From NCBI RefSeq assembly GCF_000716595.1, contig NZ_JNXC01000009.1, positions 62,001 to 126,000 on the forward strand: 64,000 nucleotides of DNA, given 5' to 3'. Origin of the DNA: Saccharothrix sp. NRRL B-16314 (lineage in GTDB: Bacteria; Actinomycetota; Actinomycetes; Mycobacteriales; Pseudonocardiaceae). Below are positions 41,825 through 50,769 of the stretch, piece after piece. Below the pieces are notes generated by a model. It saw nothing but the letters and a program-made list of their open reading frames with translations. It was not told where the DNA came from and made no database searches. A program made the position numbers and the translations under genes. Positions within the stretch are counted from its first letter, which is position 1. Each line of letters opens with the position of its first letter.

Positions 41825-44088
41825 CCAGCCCCCACGAGCACGACGAACACCGGGCCGACGACGAGGGCCAGGACCACGACAACGTGGTGCACCTGCCCGT
41901 GCGGCGTTCCGCGGACACCGACACCACCGGCCCGACCGGCCTGGAGCCCGACGACGCGATGGTCGGCGAACTGCTGACCGCCGAGGAGTCCGCCGAGCTG
42001 GACCGCCGCATGGCGGCACAGCGGGTGCGCGACGCCGCCGGCGCGGTGGTCCGGGTGGTGCGCACCGGCGCCACCCACGACCGGACCCGCCAGGCCGGCC
42101 GCGCCGTGGTCCGCACCGCCGGCTACGCCGTCGCCGGTTCCCGCATCCGCCGCGCCGAGCGTCGCGCCCGCCGGCACCACCTGGACCTCGAACAGGCCAT
42201 TACGACCTTGCGCGTGAACGCCAAGTCCGCCGAGGACTTCCACGTGCTCAAGGAGTTGGAGGAGACGTTGGAGCGCGCCCGGACCGGCGGGGCGCAGCGC
42301 GGGCGGGAACGGCGGTTGGAGATCCTGCGCTGGTCCGGTGGCGCGGTGGTGCTGCTGGCGTCCGGGCACGTGCTGTTCCTCGGGTACTCCGCGGTTCAGA
42401 CGGTGATCGGCGCTGCGTCGCTGACCGACCGGTGGAACGCCACCGTGGAGTTCTGGGCCACCGTTGTCGAGCTGTCCCCGCTCGGCGGCTACTGGTGGGC
42501 CTGGGCCGTCGCGGGCGCGGCCACCTGGGCCGCGCGGACCATCCCGGTCGGGCGTGACCGCGGAACCCTGCCGATGTGGGTCGGGGATGAGCGGACTGTG
42601 CCGGCGGACGGGCGCGACATCATCCCCGACGAGTCCGCGGTGCTCTCCGCACTGCGTCACCTGTCCGGGCTGCCCGCGCTCAAGCAGGCGTTCAAGGAGG
42701 GGTGGGGCCGGTCGATCACGCCGACGTGGATTCAGCCCCCGCACCGTGACGGCAAGGGCTGGCGGATGCAGCTGGTCATGCCCAAGGGCGTGCCGGTCGA
42801 GGAGATCGTCAAGCGCAAGACCGTGTTCGCGCACAACCTCGTGCGGCTGCCGGTGGAGGTGTGGCCGTCCGAGCCCAAGGAGCAGCCCGGTGTGCTGGAC
42901 CTGTGGGTGGCCGACCAGGGCGCGCTGTCCGGTCCGGTGGAGTCCTGGCCGCTGCTGACCGGCGACGGGCCGACGGACTACTTCACGTCCATCCCGGTCG
43001 GGGTCAACATCCGGGGCGAGGTGATCCGGGCGCAGCTGTTCGAGAAGAACTACGCCGCCGCCGGACTCATGGGATCGGGCAAGTCGTCGCTGTTCATCAC
43101 CCTCGTCGCCGGCGCGATCCTGGATCCGCTGGTGGACGTGGACGTGTTCGTACTGGCCGAGAACTTCGACTACGAGCCAATGACGCCGCGGCTGCGCACC
43201 CTGCGCACCGGCGCCGACCCCGACACCGTCAAAGCCTGCCTGGACACCCTGCGGGAGCTCTACGCCGATCTCGACCTGCGCGGCAAGGCGCTGCGCGAAC
43301 ACCAGGAACGCAAGGTCAACCGCAGGATCGCCGAACGGGACCACCGGCTGCGCCCCCGCGTGGTCGTCATCGACGAGTGTCAGGCCCTGTTCATGCACGA
43401 GGAGTACGGAGAGGAGGCCGCCGACGTGGTCACCAAGCTGATCAGCGCCGCCCGCAAGTACGCCGTGACGCTCATGTTCGCCACGCCGGAGGCGTCCACC
43501 GCGTCGCTTCCGCGCAAGATCATGGCGATCACCTCGTGCAAGGCGTGCTTCGCCATCGGTGACCAGCAGTCCAACGACGCCATCCTCGGGACCGGCAGCT
43601 ACAAGGCCGGCATCTCCGCGGTCAGCCTGGAACCCCGCACCGACGAGTCCCCCGGCGACGTCGGCACCGCCATGGTGCGCGGCATCATGGCCACACCCGG
43701 CCTACTGCGGTCGTTCTACCTCGACCCCGCCGAACTTACCGGGGTCACCGACCGCGCGATGGACCTGCGTACCGGTCACGTCCCCACCCCGACCGGCGAC
43801 GACACCACCGACGTGGTCGACCACCTGGCCGACTTCGCCCACGTCCTGGGCACCGACAAGCGCGTGCGCACCGCCGTGCTGCTGTCCCGTCTGGTCGAGT
43901 ACCGGCCCGACCACTACGGCACGTGGACGTTCAAGACCCTGCGGCCCGCCCTGGAAGCCGCAGGAGTGCCGGTCCGCAAGAGCGACGGGGACAGCGTCGT
44001 CCGCGCCGACGACCTCGCCCACGCCCTCACGGTGCGTGAACAGGAAGCCGCCGACGACACCGACCCCGACACCACCGGGCAGGACTGA
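41821..44088 (+). CDS. traB: FtsK/SpoIIIE-like DNA translocase TraB
   Basis: 755 residues from ATG at 41821. A basic, helical N-terminal region is followed by two membrane segments (GGAVVLLASGHVLFLGY, WWAWAVAGAATWAAR). The motor has Walker A GLMGSGKSS near residue 420, Walker B PRVVVIDECQALF and the C-terminal winged-helix part (SRLVEYRPDHYGTWTFKTLRPALEAAGV) that in TraB reads the clt repeats. TraB alone moves double-stranded DNA between hyphae in AICEs. Eight CAGGGAA repeats begin 17 nt after the stop. Confidence 0.92.
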   Translation: MTSPHEHDEHRADDEGQDHDNVVHLPVRRSADTDTTGPTGLEPDDAMVGELLTAEESAELDRRMAAQRVRDAAGAVVRVVRTGATHDRTRQAGRAVVRTAGYAVAGSRIRRAERRARRHHLDLEQAITTLRVNAKSAEDFHVLKELEETLERARTGGAQRGRERRLEILRWSGGAVVLLASGHVLFLGYSAVQTVIGAASLTDRWNATVEFWATVVELSPLGGYWWAWAVAGAATWAARTIPVGRDRGTLPMWVGDERTVPADGRDIIPDESAVLSALRHLSGLPALKQAFKEGWGRSITPTWIQPPHRDGKGWRMQLVMPKGVPVEEIVKRKTVFAHNLVRLPVEVWPSEPKEQPGVLDLWVADQGALSGPVESWPLLTGDGPTDYFTSIPVGVNIRGEVIRAQLFEKNYAAAGLMGSGKSSLFITLVAGAILDPLVDVDVFVLAENFDYEPMTPRLRTLRTGADPDTVKACLDTLRELYADLDLRGKALREHQERKVNRRIAERDHRLRPRVVVIDECQALFMHEEYGEEAADVVTKLISAARKYAVTLMFATPEASTASLPRKIMAITSCKACFAIGDQQSNDAILGTGSYKAGISAVSLEPRTDESPGDVGTAMVRGIMATPGLLRSFYLDPAELTGVTDRAMDLRTGHVPTPTGDDTTDVVDHLADFAHVLGTDKRVRTAVLLSRLVEYRPDHYGTWTFKTLRPALEAAGVPVRKSDGDSVVRADDLAHALTVREQEAADDTDPDTTGQD

Positions 44089-44104
44089 AAACCACCGCGA
44101 CCGG

Positions 44105-44283
44105 CAGGGAAGCACACAGGGAACCGACCGAAGGACAGGGAAAAATCCCTGACCGCTTCCCTGACCCTTCTTCCCTGCCCTCACCAGTATCGACACCAGC
44201 CAGGGAAGATCCACAACACGGCCGTCCGACCAGCCCGAACCGGCCGAAACACGGCCCCTGCTTCCCTGCCCGCATCTTCCCTG
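44105..44283. repeat. CAGGGAA repeat cluster, candidate clt (TraB recognition) locus
   Basis: CAGGGAA occurs in forward orientation at 44105, 44117, 44136 and 44201, and as TTCCCTG at 44157, 44171, 44262 and 44277, with one ATCCCTG variant at 44146. Eight exact heptamers in 179 nt directly behind traB match the known layout of clt loci, where TraB's winged helix binds 8-bp repeats. No gene is present. Confidence 0.82.
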
Positions 44284-44380
44284 ACCACCCCCGCCCGACT
44301 CGCCCGGCACCGCCGGCCGGTGGACCGGGCGCACTTCCGCACACCCACACACCGTCACACACAGTCACAGGAGCTACGGC

Positions 44381-44554
44381 ATGGCACGACAGATCATGCA
44401 CCGCGGCAAGCGCAGCTGGTGGAACGGAACCGTCACGACCCTGTGCGGTCTGACCCTGCCCGGCAACACCACCGAAGGCGTCTGGTTCCCCGCCCTATCC
44501 GGGCACAAGCCCTGCCCCGCCTGCGAAACCGTCCACAACCGACAGCGCCGCTGA
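44381..44554 (+). CDS. Small CxxC protein of the AICE
   Basis: 57 residues from ATG at 44381 (CAGGAG upstream). It contains TTLCGLTLPG and HKPCPACETVH, three Cys plus His for a single metal site. Similar short proteins occur between tra and rep modules of AICEs. Function unknown. Confidence 0.68.
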   Translation: MARQIMHRGKRSWWNGTVTTLCGLTLPGNTTEGVWFPALSGHKPCPACETVHNRQRR

Positions 44555-44590
44555 CCGGGGCAAAACCCAGGCCAGGCAAGGGGACGTGAC

Positions 44591-45496
44591 ATGTGCAGAG
44601 CAGGGGGCCGCCGCTGCCCCAACGCCGGCGGACACGCCACGCAGAACACCCGACAGGCCGTCTCCCGCGCCCGCAAAGCCCTCCGGGAAGCCAAGGAGAT
44701 CGGCAACCCGACCGCCGTCGACACCGCCCGACAACGACTCACCGACGCCCGAACCGCCCACCAGGAAGCCAAAGACGCCGTGAATCACCACCACGACGAG
44801 GGCCAGGACCACGCCACCGACCCATCCACAACCGCAGACCAGGGCGGGGACGTGACACCCGAAGCCCCCGCCGGACCTCCGACCACACCGCCGTCCACAC
44901 CGGACACCACCGGGCACGGCCAGGACCACGACGACGACGGGTTCAACCACGTCGGCACGGTGACCGGCACCGTCCATACCCACGGCGACGTCGTCCACCA
45001 CGGCGACACGATCCGCATCCGCACCACCGGAAATCGCGACGCCACCCCGACCGGCCACGACCCCGACCGCGACGCCCGCCGCGCACAACGGGACGCCCGG
45101 AGGGCGGAACGCGACGCCCGGCGCGCGGAACGGGACGCCCACCGCGACAGGCCCCGGACCGTGGGCGACGTCCACCAGTTCCGCTACATCCGGCACCACG
45201 ACGAGCGACCCACGTTCACCGACCACACCGCCCGCGACCGTGACCACGACACCGCACCCCGAGGAGGGGACGTGACCGACAACCCCGCCACGAACGCCGC
45301 CGCCGCACCGTCCACACAGGACCAGGTGACCACCATCAGCGTCCGCGTTCAGGGCACCTGCCCCGACGGCCACCTCGTCTTCTACAACCTGCCCGTCAAG
45401 GTCGTCCCCGGCAGTCACCGCGGCTTCGCCACCGCAACCACCCACTGCCCGAGCTGCCGCCAGCTCGTATCCATGTCCGGCCAGTACACCGCCTGA
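44591..45496 (+). CDS. AICE hypothetical protein with His/Asp-rich centre
   Basis: 301 residues from ATG at 44591 (AAGGGGACG upstream). The N-terminus MCRAGGRRCP plus the helix RQAVSRARKALREAKE is typical of AICE-specific proteins. The middle is low-complexity, rich in His, Asp and Thr with a repeated RRAERDAR unit. The C-terminus is a small zinc-type domain (GTCPDGHLVFYNLPVKVVPGS ... CPSCRQLVSMSG). It probably evolved by repeat expansion. Function unknown. Confidence 0.72.
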   Translation: MCRAGGRRCPNAGGHATQNTRQAVSRARKALREAKEIGNPTAVDTARQRLTDARTAHQEAKDAVNHHHDEGQDHATDPSTTADQGGDVTPEAPAGPPTTPPSTPDTTGHGQDHDDDGFNHVGTVTGTVHTHGDVVHHGDTIRIRTTGNRDATPTGHDPDRDARRAQRDARRAERDARRAERDAHRDRPRTVGDVHQFRYIRHHDERPTFTDHTARDRDHDTAPRGGDVTDNPATNAAAAPSTQDQVTTISVRVQGTCPDGHLVFYNLPVKVVPGSHRGFATATTHCPSCRQLVSMSGQYTA

Positions 45497-45595
45497 CACA
45501 CCACACAACCCCTGGTCGCGCCGGGGACGTGACCAGCCACCGTCCCCGGCGCGGCCCACCACTCCACACCCTTCGCCACCACACGGGAGTCACTC

Positions 45596-46246
45596 ATGGA
45601 CAACCGGCACACCACCAGCACGACCGGATGGAGCCTGGTCACCGTCGCCACCGGGCACGGGACCACCCGGACCCTGCCCGCCGAACCGGCGGCGCCCGGC
45701 CTGGTCATCGTCCCCGACCACGAGCCGGACCTCCCGCGCTGGACCGACGGCTACCGGGTGGTCCACCAGGCCAGCGGCACGCCGGTCTCCCCGTCCGGCC
45801 TGCGCCTGGCCCACGCCCGCGAACTCGCCCACGCCCTGGCCACCGGCGCGGACTGGACCCGCCCGGCCGGCGAGCTGCACACCGACCCCGACGTCCACCG
45901 CCACACGGACCTCGTGCTGTTCGACCTCTCCACCGCCCGCGACTTCGGCGGCCCCGTCTTCTGGGCACGCCGAAGCTGGCGACAGGTCCACACCCGCACG
46001 GGACACCACCTGTGGGAACTGGCGTGCGGCGTCCCGTTCTGCACGGCCGGTGACGACACCGGCCCCGCGGTACTGACCGACCCCACCGACGACAGCGAGC
46101 ACCCACAACCCCTCCGGAACGCCGACCAGGTCCCGCTCATCGTCCACGCCCGCGCGGACGGCTGGCGCCAGGACGCCACCCGCGTCAACGCCCAGCAGTG
46201 GATGTGCCCCTACTGCGCCGACTACCACCCCCGCACCCACGACTGA
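45596..46246 (+). CDS. AICE hypothetical protein
   Basis: 216 residues from ATG at 45596 (GGGAG 6 nt upstream). Mixed alpha/beta (TGWSLVTVATGHGTTRTL, FWARRSWRQVHTRTGHHLWELACGVPFC) with a C-terminal Cys pair (MCPYCADYHP). No family recognised. It directly precedes the replication genes. Confidence 0.65.
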   Translation: MDNRHTTSTTGWSLVTVATGHGTTRTLPAEPAAPGLVIVPDHEPDLPRWTDGYRVVHQASGTPVSPSGLRLAHARELAHALATGADWTRPAGELHTDPDVHRHTDLVLFDLSTARDFGGPVFWARRSWRQVHTRTGHHLWELACGVPFCTAGDDTGPAVLTDPTDDSEHPQPLRNADQVPLIVHARADGWRQDATRVNAQQWMCPYCADYHPRTHD

Positions 46247-46280
46247 CCCGCCCGTACCCCGCCACCCGGAGGAGACAGTC

Positions 46281-47165
46281 ATGTCGGATCGCAATGACCT
46301 GCTGACCGCCGCGTTGGGCACCGCCGCGCGCGGCTGGCCGGTGTTCCCCCTCGTGCCCGGCGGCAAGCGCCCCGCCGTCAAGAACTGGGAGCAGCGCGCC
46401 ACCACCGACCCCGACCGCATCCGCCGCTGCTGGACCCACGGCCCCGCCTACAACATCGGCCAGGCCACCGGCCCCGCCGGGCTGCTCGTGGTGGACCTCG
46501 ACGTGGCCAAGCCGGACAAGCCCGACCCGGATGGGTTCCGGCACGGCCTGGAAGTCCTGGCGCTGCTCGCCGACGACGCCCGCCAGCCGCTGCCAACCGA
46601 CACGCGCACCGTGACCACCCCGTCGGGCGGCATGCACCTCACGTTCACCGCACCGGCCGAGGTCGAGTACCGCAACACGGCCGGGAAGCTCGGACGCCTG
46701 ATCGACACCCGCGCACACGGCGGTTACGTCGTCGCACCCGGATCGGTCATCGACGACCGCACCTACGACGTCACCAACGACGCGCCCGTGCTGCCCCTGC
46801 CCGCCTGGATCGGCACGTTGCTGCGCCCCGCCCCTCTGCCCCCACCGCCACCGGCGCCCGTCCCGCTGCGAACCTCGGGCGGCGACCGGCGCGGCAAGTA
46901 CCTACGGGCCGCGATCGACGCCGAGGTAGCCCGCGTGGAAGGGGCGACCGGGGGAGAGCGCAACGCCGCCCTGTACATCGCCGCCCAAGCACTCGGACAG
47001 CTCGTCGCCGGTGGCCAGCTCACCGAACACGAGGTACGGGACACGCTGCTCCACGCCGCCGCCGGACACCTGGCCGTCAACGCCTACAGCCACAACACCG
47101 CCGACAAGACCATCACCAGCGGCCTGCGGGCCGGAGCCCGACGACCCCGGAAGGTCGCCGCATGA
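46281..47165 (+). CDS. Bifunctional DNA primase/polymerase (prim-pol)
   Basis: 294 residues from ATG at 46281 (GGAGGAG upstream). The prim-pol N-terminal domain shows ARGWPVFPLVPGGKRPAVKNW, GLLVVDLDVAK (catalytic Asp pair) and TVTTPSGGMHLTF (Gly/His strand), then RAHGGYVVAPGSV. A Pro-rich linker (LPPPPPAPVPL) leads to a helical C-terminal segment. It initiates AICE replication together with the ATPase two genes downstream. ATGA overlap with the methylase gene. Confidence 0.9.
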   Translation: MSDRNDLLTAALGTAARGWPVFPLVPGGKRPAVKNWEQRATTDPDRIRRCWTHGPAYNIGQATGPAGLLVVDLDVAKPDKPDPDGFRHGLEVLALLADDARQPLPTDTRTVTTPSGGMHLTFTAPAEVEYRNTAGKLGRLIDTRAHGGYVVAPGSVIDDRTYDVTNDAPVLPLPAWIGTLLRPAPLPPPPPAPVPLRTSGGDRRGKYLRAAIDAEVARVEGATGGERNAALYIAAQALGQLVAGGQLTEHEVRDTLLHAAAGHLAVNAYSHNTADKTITSGLRAGARRPRKVAA

Positions 47166-48055
47166 CACGCCGGTACCGCGTGCTGGACCTGTTCTGCCGG
47201 GCTGGCGGCGCGTCGGCCGGCTACCACGCCGCAGGGTTCGACGTGACCGGCGTGGACATCGACCCACAGCCGCACTACCCGTTCCCGTTCCTCCGGGCCG
47301 ACGCGCTGACCGTCGACCTGGACGGCTACGACCTGGTCACCGCGTCCCCACCGTGCCAACGCTGGTCCCAGGCCACACCGGACGACCGGCGCGAGGACCA
47401 CCCCGACCTGGTCGACCCGATCCGGCGACGACTGCGTGATGCCGTGCGTCGGGGGGACATCCTCGGGTACGTCATCGAGAACGTCCCCGGTGCGCCGCTG
47501 ATCGACCCGATCACTATCTGTGGGCACACCCTGCGGTTGGACGTGCGGCGGCACCGGCTGTTCGAGTCCAACCTCCCTCTGCACGGCACGCCGTGCCATC
47601 ACGACGCGGGAGTACGGGCCGTGCCGGTCTACGGCGCGTACGGCCAGCGGATCGGACGAAAGCCCGTCGACGGGGAAACGTCACGGGGCACGACAGCGGA
47701 CCGGGGGCGGGCCGCGATGGGCATCGACTGGATGCCCTGGACCGACCTCACCCAAGCGATTCCGCCTGCCTACACGGCCTGGATCGGCGTGCAGCTCATG
47801 AGCCACGCACTCCGCCTGCGGCCGGTGACGCAAGAGCCCAGGGCGCAAACGTCACGCCCTACCGGTGACGGTTCCCACCGGTGGAAAGCGTCACGCGGTG
47901 ACGCAAGCGCTGAGCTCAGGGATTCCGTCACCACCCGTGCCTGCCGCTGCGGCCGGCCGCTCACCCGGCCCGCCACCGGCAGGTGGCCACGCCACTGCTC
48001 GCACGCCTGCCGACAAGCCGCCTACCGCGACCGCACGAAAAGGGACGCAGCATGA
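47162..48055 (+). CDS. DNA cytosine-5 methyltransferase
   Basis: 297 residues from ATG at 47162. Motif I VLDLFCRAGGASAGYHAAGF, motif IV with catalytic Cys ASPPCQRWSQ, motif VI VIENVPGAPL and motif VIII-like RRHRLFESN are all present. The late motifs are shortened, and the C-terminus carries a zinc-like tail (CRCGRPLTRP ... CSHACRQAA) in place of a full target domain. It overlaps both replication genes by ATGA, so it is made together with prim-pol and ATPase. It may protect the element's DNA from host restriction, including the RM locus in this window. Confidence 0.88.
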   Translation: MTRRYRVLDLFCRAGGASAGYHAAGFDVTGVDIDPQPHYPFPFLRADALTVDLDGYDLVTASPPCQRWSQATPDDRREDHPDLVDPIRRRLRDAVRRGDILGYVIENVPGAPLIDPITICGHTLRLDVRRHRLFESNLPLHGTPCHHDAGVRAVPVYGAYGQRIGRKPVDGETSRGTTADRGRAAMGIDWMPWTDLTQAIPPAYTAWIGVQLMSHALRLRPVTQEPRAQTSRPTGDGSHRWKASRGDASAELRDSVTTRACRCGRPLTRPATGRWPRHCSHACRQAAYRDRTKRDAA

Positions 48056-49014
48056 CCACCCCGACGCCACCGGAGAACCACGAGCCGTTCGCCGACTCGT
48101 GGACCGCAGACCGCCTCATGAACACCGACTTCCCCGACCCGAAATGGGCCGTGCCCGGTGTTCTGTGCGAAGGCGTGAGCCTGCTGGCCGGACCGCCCAA
48201 GGTCGGCAAGTCGTGGATGTCGCTCGGACTCGGGCTGGATATCGCCGGTGGACGGCCCGCGTTCGGCTCGATCGACACCGGACCCCCGGCACCGGTCCTG
48301 TACCTCGCGTTGGAGGACACCGCCCGCCGGCTGAAGACCCGCATGGGCAAGATGCTCACCGACACGAGCGCCCCGCGGCTGCTCACCCTTGCCACCCAGT
48401 GCCCGCCGTTGCCCCAGGGCGGCGACACCGCCATTGCCCGATGGTTGGACCGCAACCGGTCTGCGCGACTCGTGGTCATCGACGTGTTCGCCCGTGTCCG
48501 TGGCAGCGAGCCCGGCAACATCCAGCAATACGACGCCGATTACCTCGCCGTCGGACGCATCAAGCGCGTGGCCGACCACTACGGCGTGGCCGTGGTGCTC
48601 GTCCACCACGTCCGCAAAGCCGTCCACGAAGACTTCCTGGCCACCGTGTCCGGAACCAACGGCATCGCCGGAGCAGCCGACGCCGTGCTCGTGCTCGAAC
48701 GGGCACGCAACAACGCCGACGGCGTTCTCCACGTCACCGGCCGCGACGTCGAGGAAGCCGACTACGCCTTGAGCTTCGACCCCGGCACCGGAGCGTGGTC
48801 CATGCTCGACGGCCCCGCGATCGACCACACCGTCGGCGACACCCGCAAGGCAATCCTGCGCTACCTGCGCGAACACGCCGGAACCACGCCCGCCGAAATC
48901 GCCGGCGGCATCGGCGTGGACGCCGGAACCGTCCGCAAGACCTGCTCCCGCATGCACGACGCCGGACAACTCACCAAAGACGCCACCAGCCGCTACTTCG
49001 CACCCCTGCTCTGA
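48052..49014 (+). CDS. RepA-like AAA ATPase (replication helicase)
   Basis: 320 residues from ATG at 48052, the start within the ATGA overlap. Walker A is AGPPKVGKSWMSL, and the substrate strand VLYLALEDTARRLKTRM and Walker B RLVVIDVFARV with GVAVVLVHHVRKA identify a RecA/DnaB-like hexameric RepA ATPase. The C-terminal ~70 residues form a winged helix (EIAGGIGVDAGTVRKTCSRMHDAGQL). Prim-pol plus RepA ATPase is one of the known AICE replicase types. The repeat cluster at 49019 follows directly. Confidence 0.88.
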   Translation: MTTPTPPENHEPFADSWTADRLMNTDFPDPKWAVPGVLCEGVSLLAGPPKVGKSWMSLGLGLDIAGGRPAFGSIDTGPPAPVLYLALEDTARRLKTRMGKMLTDTSAPRLLTLATQCPPLPQGGDTAIARWLDRNRSARLVVIDVFARVRGSEPGNIQQYDADYLAVGRIKRVADHYGVAVVLVHHVRKAVHEDFLATVSGTNGIAGAADAVLVLERARNNADGVLHVTGRDVEEADYALSFDPGTGAWSMLDGPAIDHTVGDTRKAILRYLREHAGTTPAEIAGGIGVDAGTVRKTCSRMHDAGQLTKDATSRYFAPLL

Positions 49015-49018
49015 CCAG

Positions 49019-49127
49019 GTGGGACAGCACAACCGACCAAGTGCTGTCCCACCTGTCCCACCTGTCCCGCTACCCCACCTGACCAGCACAAACCAGGTGG
49101 GACAGGTGACACGCGCACCTGTCCCAC
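49019..49127. repeat. GTGGGACAG repeat cluster 2 with hairpin
   Basis: GTGGGACAG at 49019 and 49097 and its complement at 49044, 49053 and 49119, plus a CTGTCCCGC variant at 49062. The first two copies form a perfect 12-bp hairpin (GTGGGACAGCAC 49019-49030, GTGCTGTCCCAC 49041-49052). It sits between the RepA-like ATPase and xis. The same nonamer is clustered at 35.4-35.6 kb. Candidate origin iterons or a terminator with regulatory sites. Confidence 0.72.
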
Positions 49128-49163
49128 CTGTCCGGGCACCACACGCACGAAAGGGCCAAGCCG

Positions 49164-49352
49164 ATGGGGGCACCACGCGAACGGCTCAAGGTCGCCGAGT
49201 TCTGCAAGGAGATGGGCATTTCCCGCTCCACTTTCTACGAGTGGAAGGCCAAGGGTCGCGCACCACGCTGCCGCAAGCTCCCTAACGGGGAACTCCGCAT
49301 CGACCGCGCCGACATAGAACTCTGGTACGACTCTTTGGAGGTCGCGGCCTGA
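49164..49352 (+). CDS. xis: Excisionase (MerR/AlpA-type HTH), Xis
   Basis: 62 residues from ATG at 49164. A single winged HTH: RLKVAEFCKEMGISRSTFYEWKAKGRAPRCRKLPNGELRIDRADIELWYDSL, the pattern of AICE/phage excisionases. Its TGA overlaps the integrase ATG (TGATG), the usual xis-int arrangement that lets integrase be made without readthrough control. It should bend DNA at the att sites to favour excision. Confidence 0.88.
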   Translation: MGAPRERLKVAEFCKEMGISRSTFYEWKAKGRAPRCRKLPNGELRIDRADIELWYDSLEVAA

Positions 49353-50722
49353 TGAGCACCACCTACGACGTGCGGATTCACCAGACCGAGGTCTACAAGG
49401 GCAAGCGTACGACCACTTTCTACGTCCGGTGGACGGTGGCGGGGAAGCGGCGGCGCGAGGGGTTCCGGGCGAAAGCCCTCGCCGAGAGCTTTCGCGCCGA
49501 GCTGGTCACCGCAGCCCGGCGCGGTGAGGCGTTCGACGTGGACAGCGGCTTGCCGATCTCGATGCGGCGCGAACAGCAGGACATGTCCTGGTACGAGTTC
49601 GCGTGTGTGTTCGTGGACATGAAGTGGTCACGCGCGGCAGCCACTACCCGCCGCACGAACGCTGAGGCGTTGACGGCTGTTTCAACCGCCCTTTTCACCA
49701 CCGACCGGGGCAAGCCGGACGACAAGTTGATCCGGTCCGCGCTGTGCCGATGGGCCTTCAACACCAACCGCCGCAACGATCCGAACCAGCCTGGCGACGT
49801 CGCGGCGGCACTGCGGTGGCTTGAACGGCACACACAGCCGGTGGTGGCACTGACCAAGCCCGAAGTCTTGCGGCCCGTGCTCGACGGTCTCACGGTCCGC
49901 CTGGACGGTCAGCCTTACGCGCCAAGTGTGGTGAACCGCCGTCGCAAGATCCTGTCTACCGCGATGGAGTACGCAGTTGAGCGGAAGTTGCTGACAAAGA
50001 ATCCGATTCCCGCGCTGAAGTGGACGGCACCCAAGTCCGTGCACGCGGTGGACCGGCGGTCGGTGGCCAACCCGGTACAGGCTCGAACGCTGTTGACCGC
50101 TGTGGGCACACACCAGCGCAGCGGCCCCCGCCTGGTGGCGTTCTTCGGATGCCTCTACTTCGCCGCCATGCGGCCGGAGGAAGCGGTTGCACTGGCCAAG
50201 CACAACCTGTCCCTACCGGCCGAAGGGTGGGGAGAACTGACCATCGACACGGCCGAGCCGCACGCGGGGAAGGAGTGGACCGACAGCGGCGCGAACCGCG
50301 ACAGGCGGCAGCTCAAGCAGCGGGCACGCGGCGAGACGCGCACAATGCCCTGCCCGCCCGAGCTGACTGCTCTGCTGCACTCCCACATCCGGCAGTTCGG
50401 CACGGCGGCGGACGGTCGGCTGTTCACCGGCGAGCGCAACGGCCAGGAGCTGCCGAAGCTCACCATCGTCCGAGCCTGGCAACGCGCCCGCGCTGAGGTG
50501 TTCACACCGGAAGTGGCCGCCACGCCGCTCGCGGGCACGCCGTATGACCTGCGGCACGCGGCGGTGTCGACGTGGCTTAACGGGGGAGTGCCTGCGGTGA
50601 CGGTCGCCGAGTGGGCGGGGCACTCGGTCGAGGTGCTGCTCAAGATCTACGCCAAGTGCCTGGACGGAGAGGCGGTGACAGTGCGGCAACGCGTGCAAGC
50701 TGCTCTCGGGTTCAGGGAGTAG
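49352..50722 (+). CDS. int: Tyrosine site-specific integrase
   Basis: 456 residues from ATG at 49352. The N-terminal arm-binding region is VRIHQTEVYKGKRTTTFYVRWTVAGKRRREGF. The catalytic domain has the first Arg in YFAAMRPEEAVAL, then YDLRHAAVSTW (HxxR), WAGHS and the nucleophile in KIYAKCLDG. Length is normal for AICE integrases. It should recombine the 48-nt tRNA-Arg repeats at 33435 and 51914. Unusually, a cargo gene separates it from the tRNA. Confidence 0.93.
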   Translation: MSTTYDVRIHQTEVYKGKRTTTFYVRWTVAGKRRREGFRAKALAESFRAELVTAARRGEAFDVDSGLPISMRREQQDMSWYEFACVFVDMKWSRAAATTRRTNAEALTAVSTALFTTDRGKPDDKLIRSALCRWAFNTNRRNDPNQPGDVAAALRWLERHTQPVVALTKPEVLRPVLDGLTVRLDGQPYAPSVVNRRRKILSTAMEYAVERKLLTKNPIPALKWTAPKSVHAVDRRSVANPVQARTLLTAVGTHQRSGPRLVAFFGCLYFAAMRPEEAVALAKHNLSLPAEGWGELTIDTAEPHAGKEWTDSGANRDRRQLKQRARGETRTMPCPPELTALLHSHIRQFGTAADGRLFTGERNGQELPKLTIVRAWQRARAEVFTPEVAATPLAGTPYDLRHAAVSTWLNGGVPAVTVAEWAGHSVEVLLKIYAKCLDGEAVTVRQRVQAALGFRE

Positions 50723-50769
50723 GAGTTTGAAGCAGGCTCGGTGCCTGCGCCTTGGCGCAGGCACCGAGT

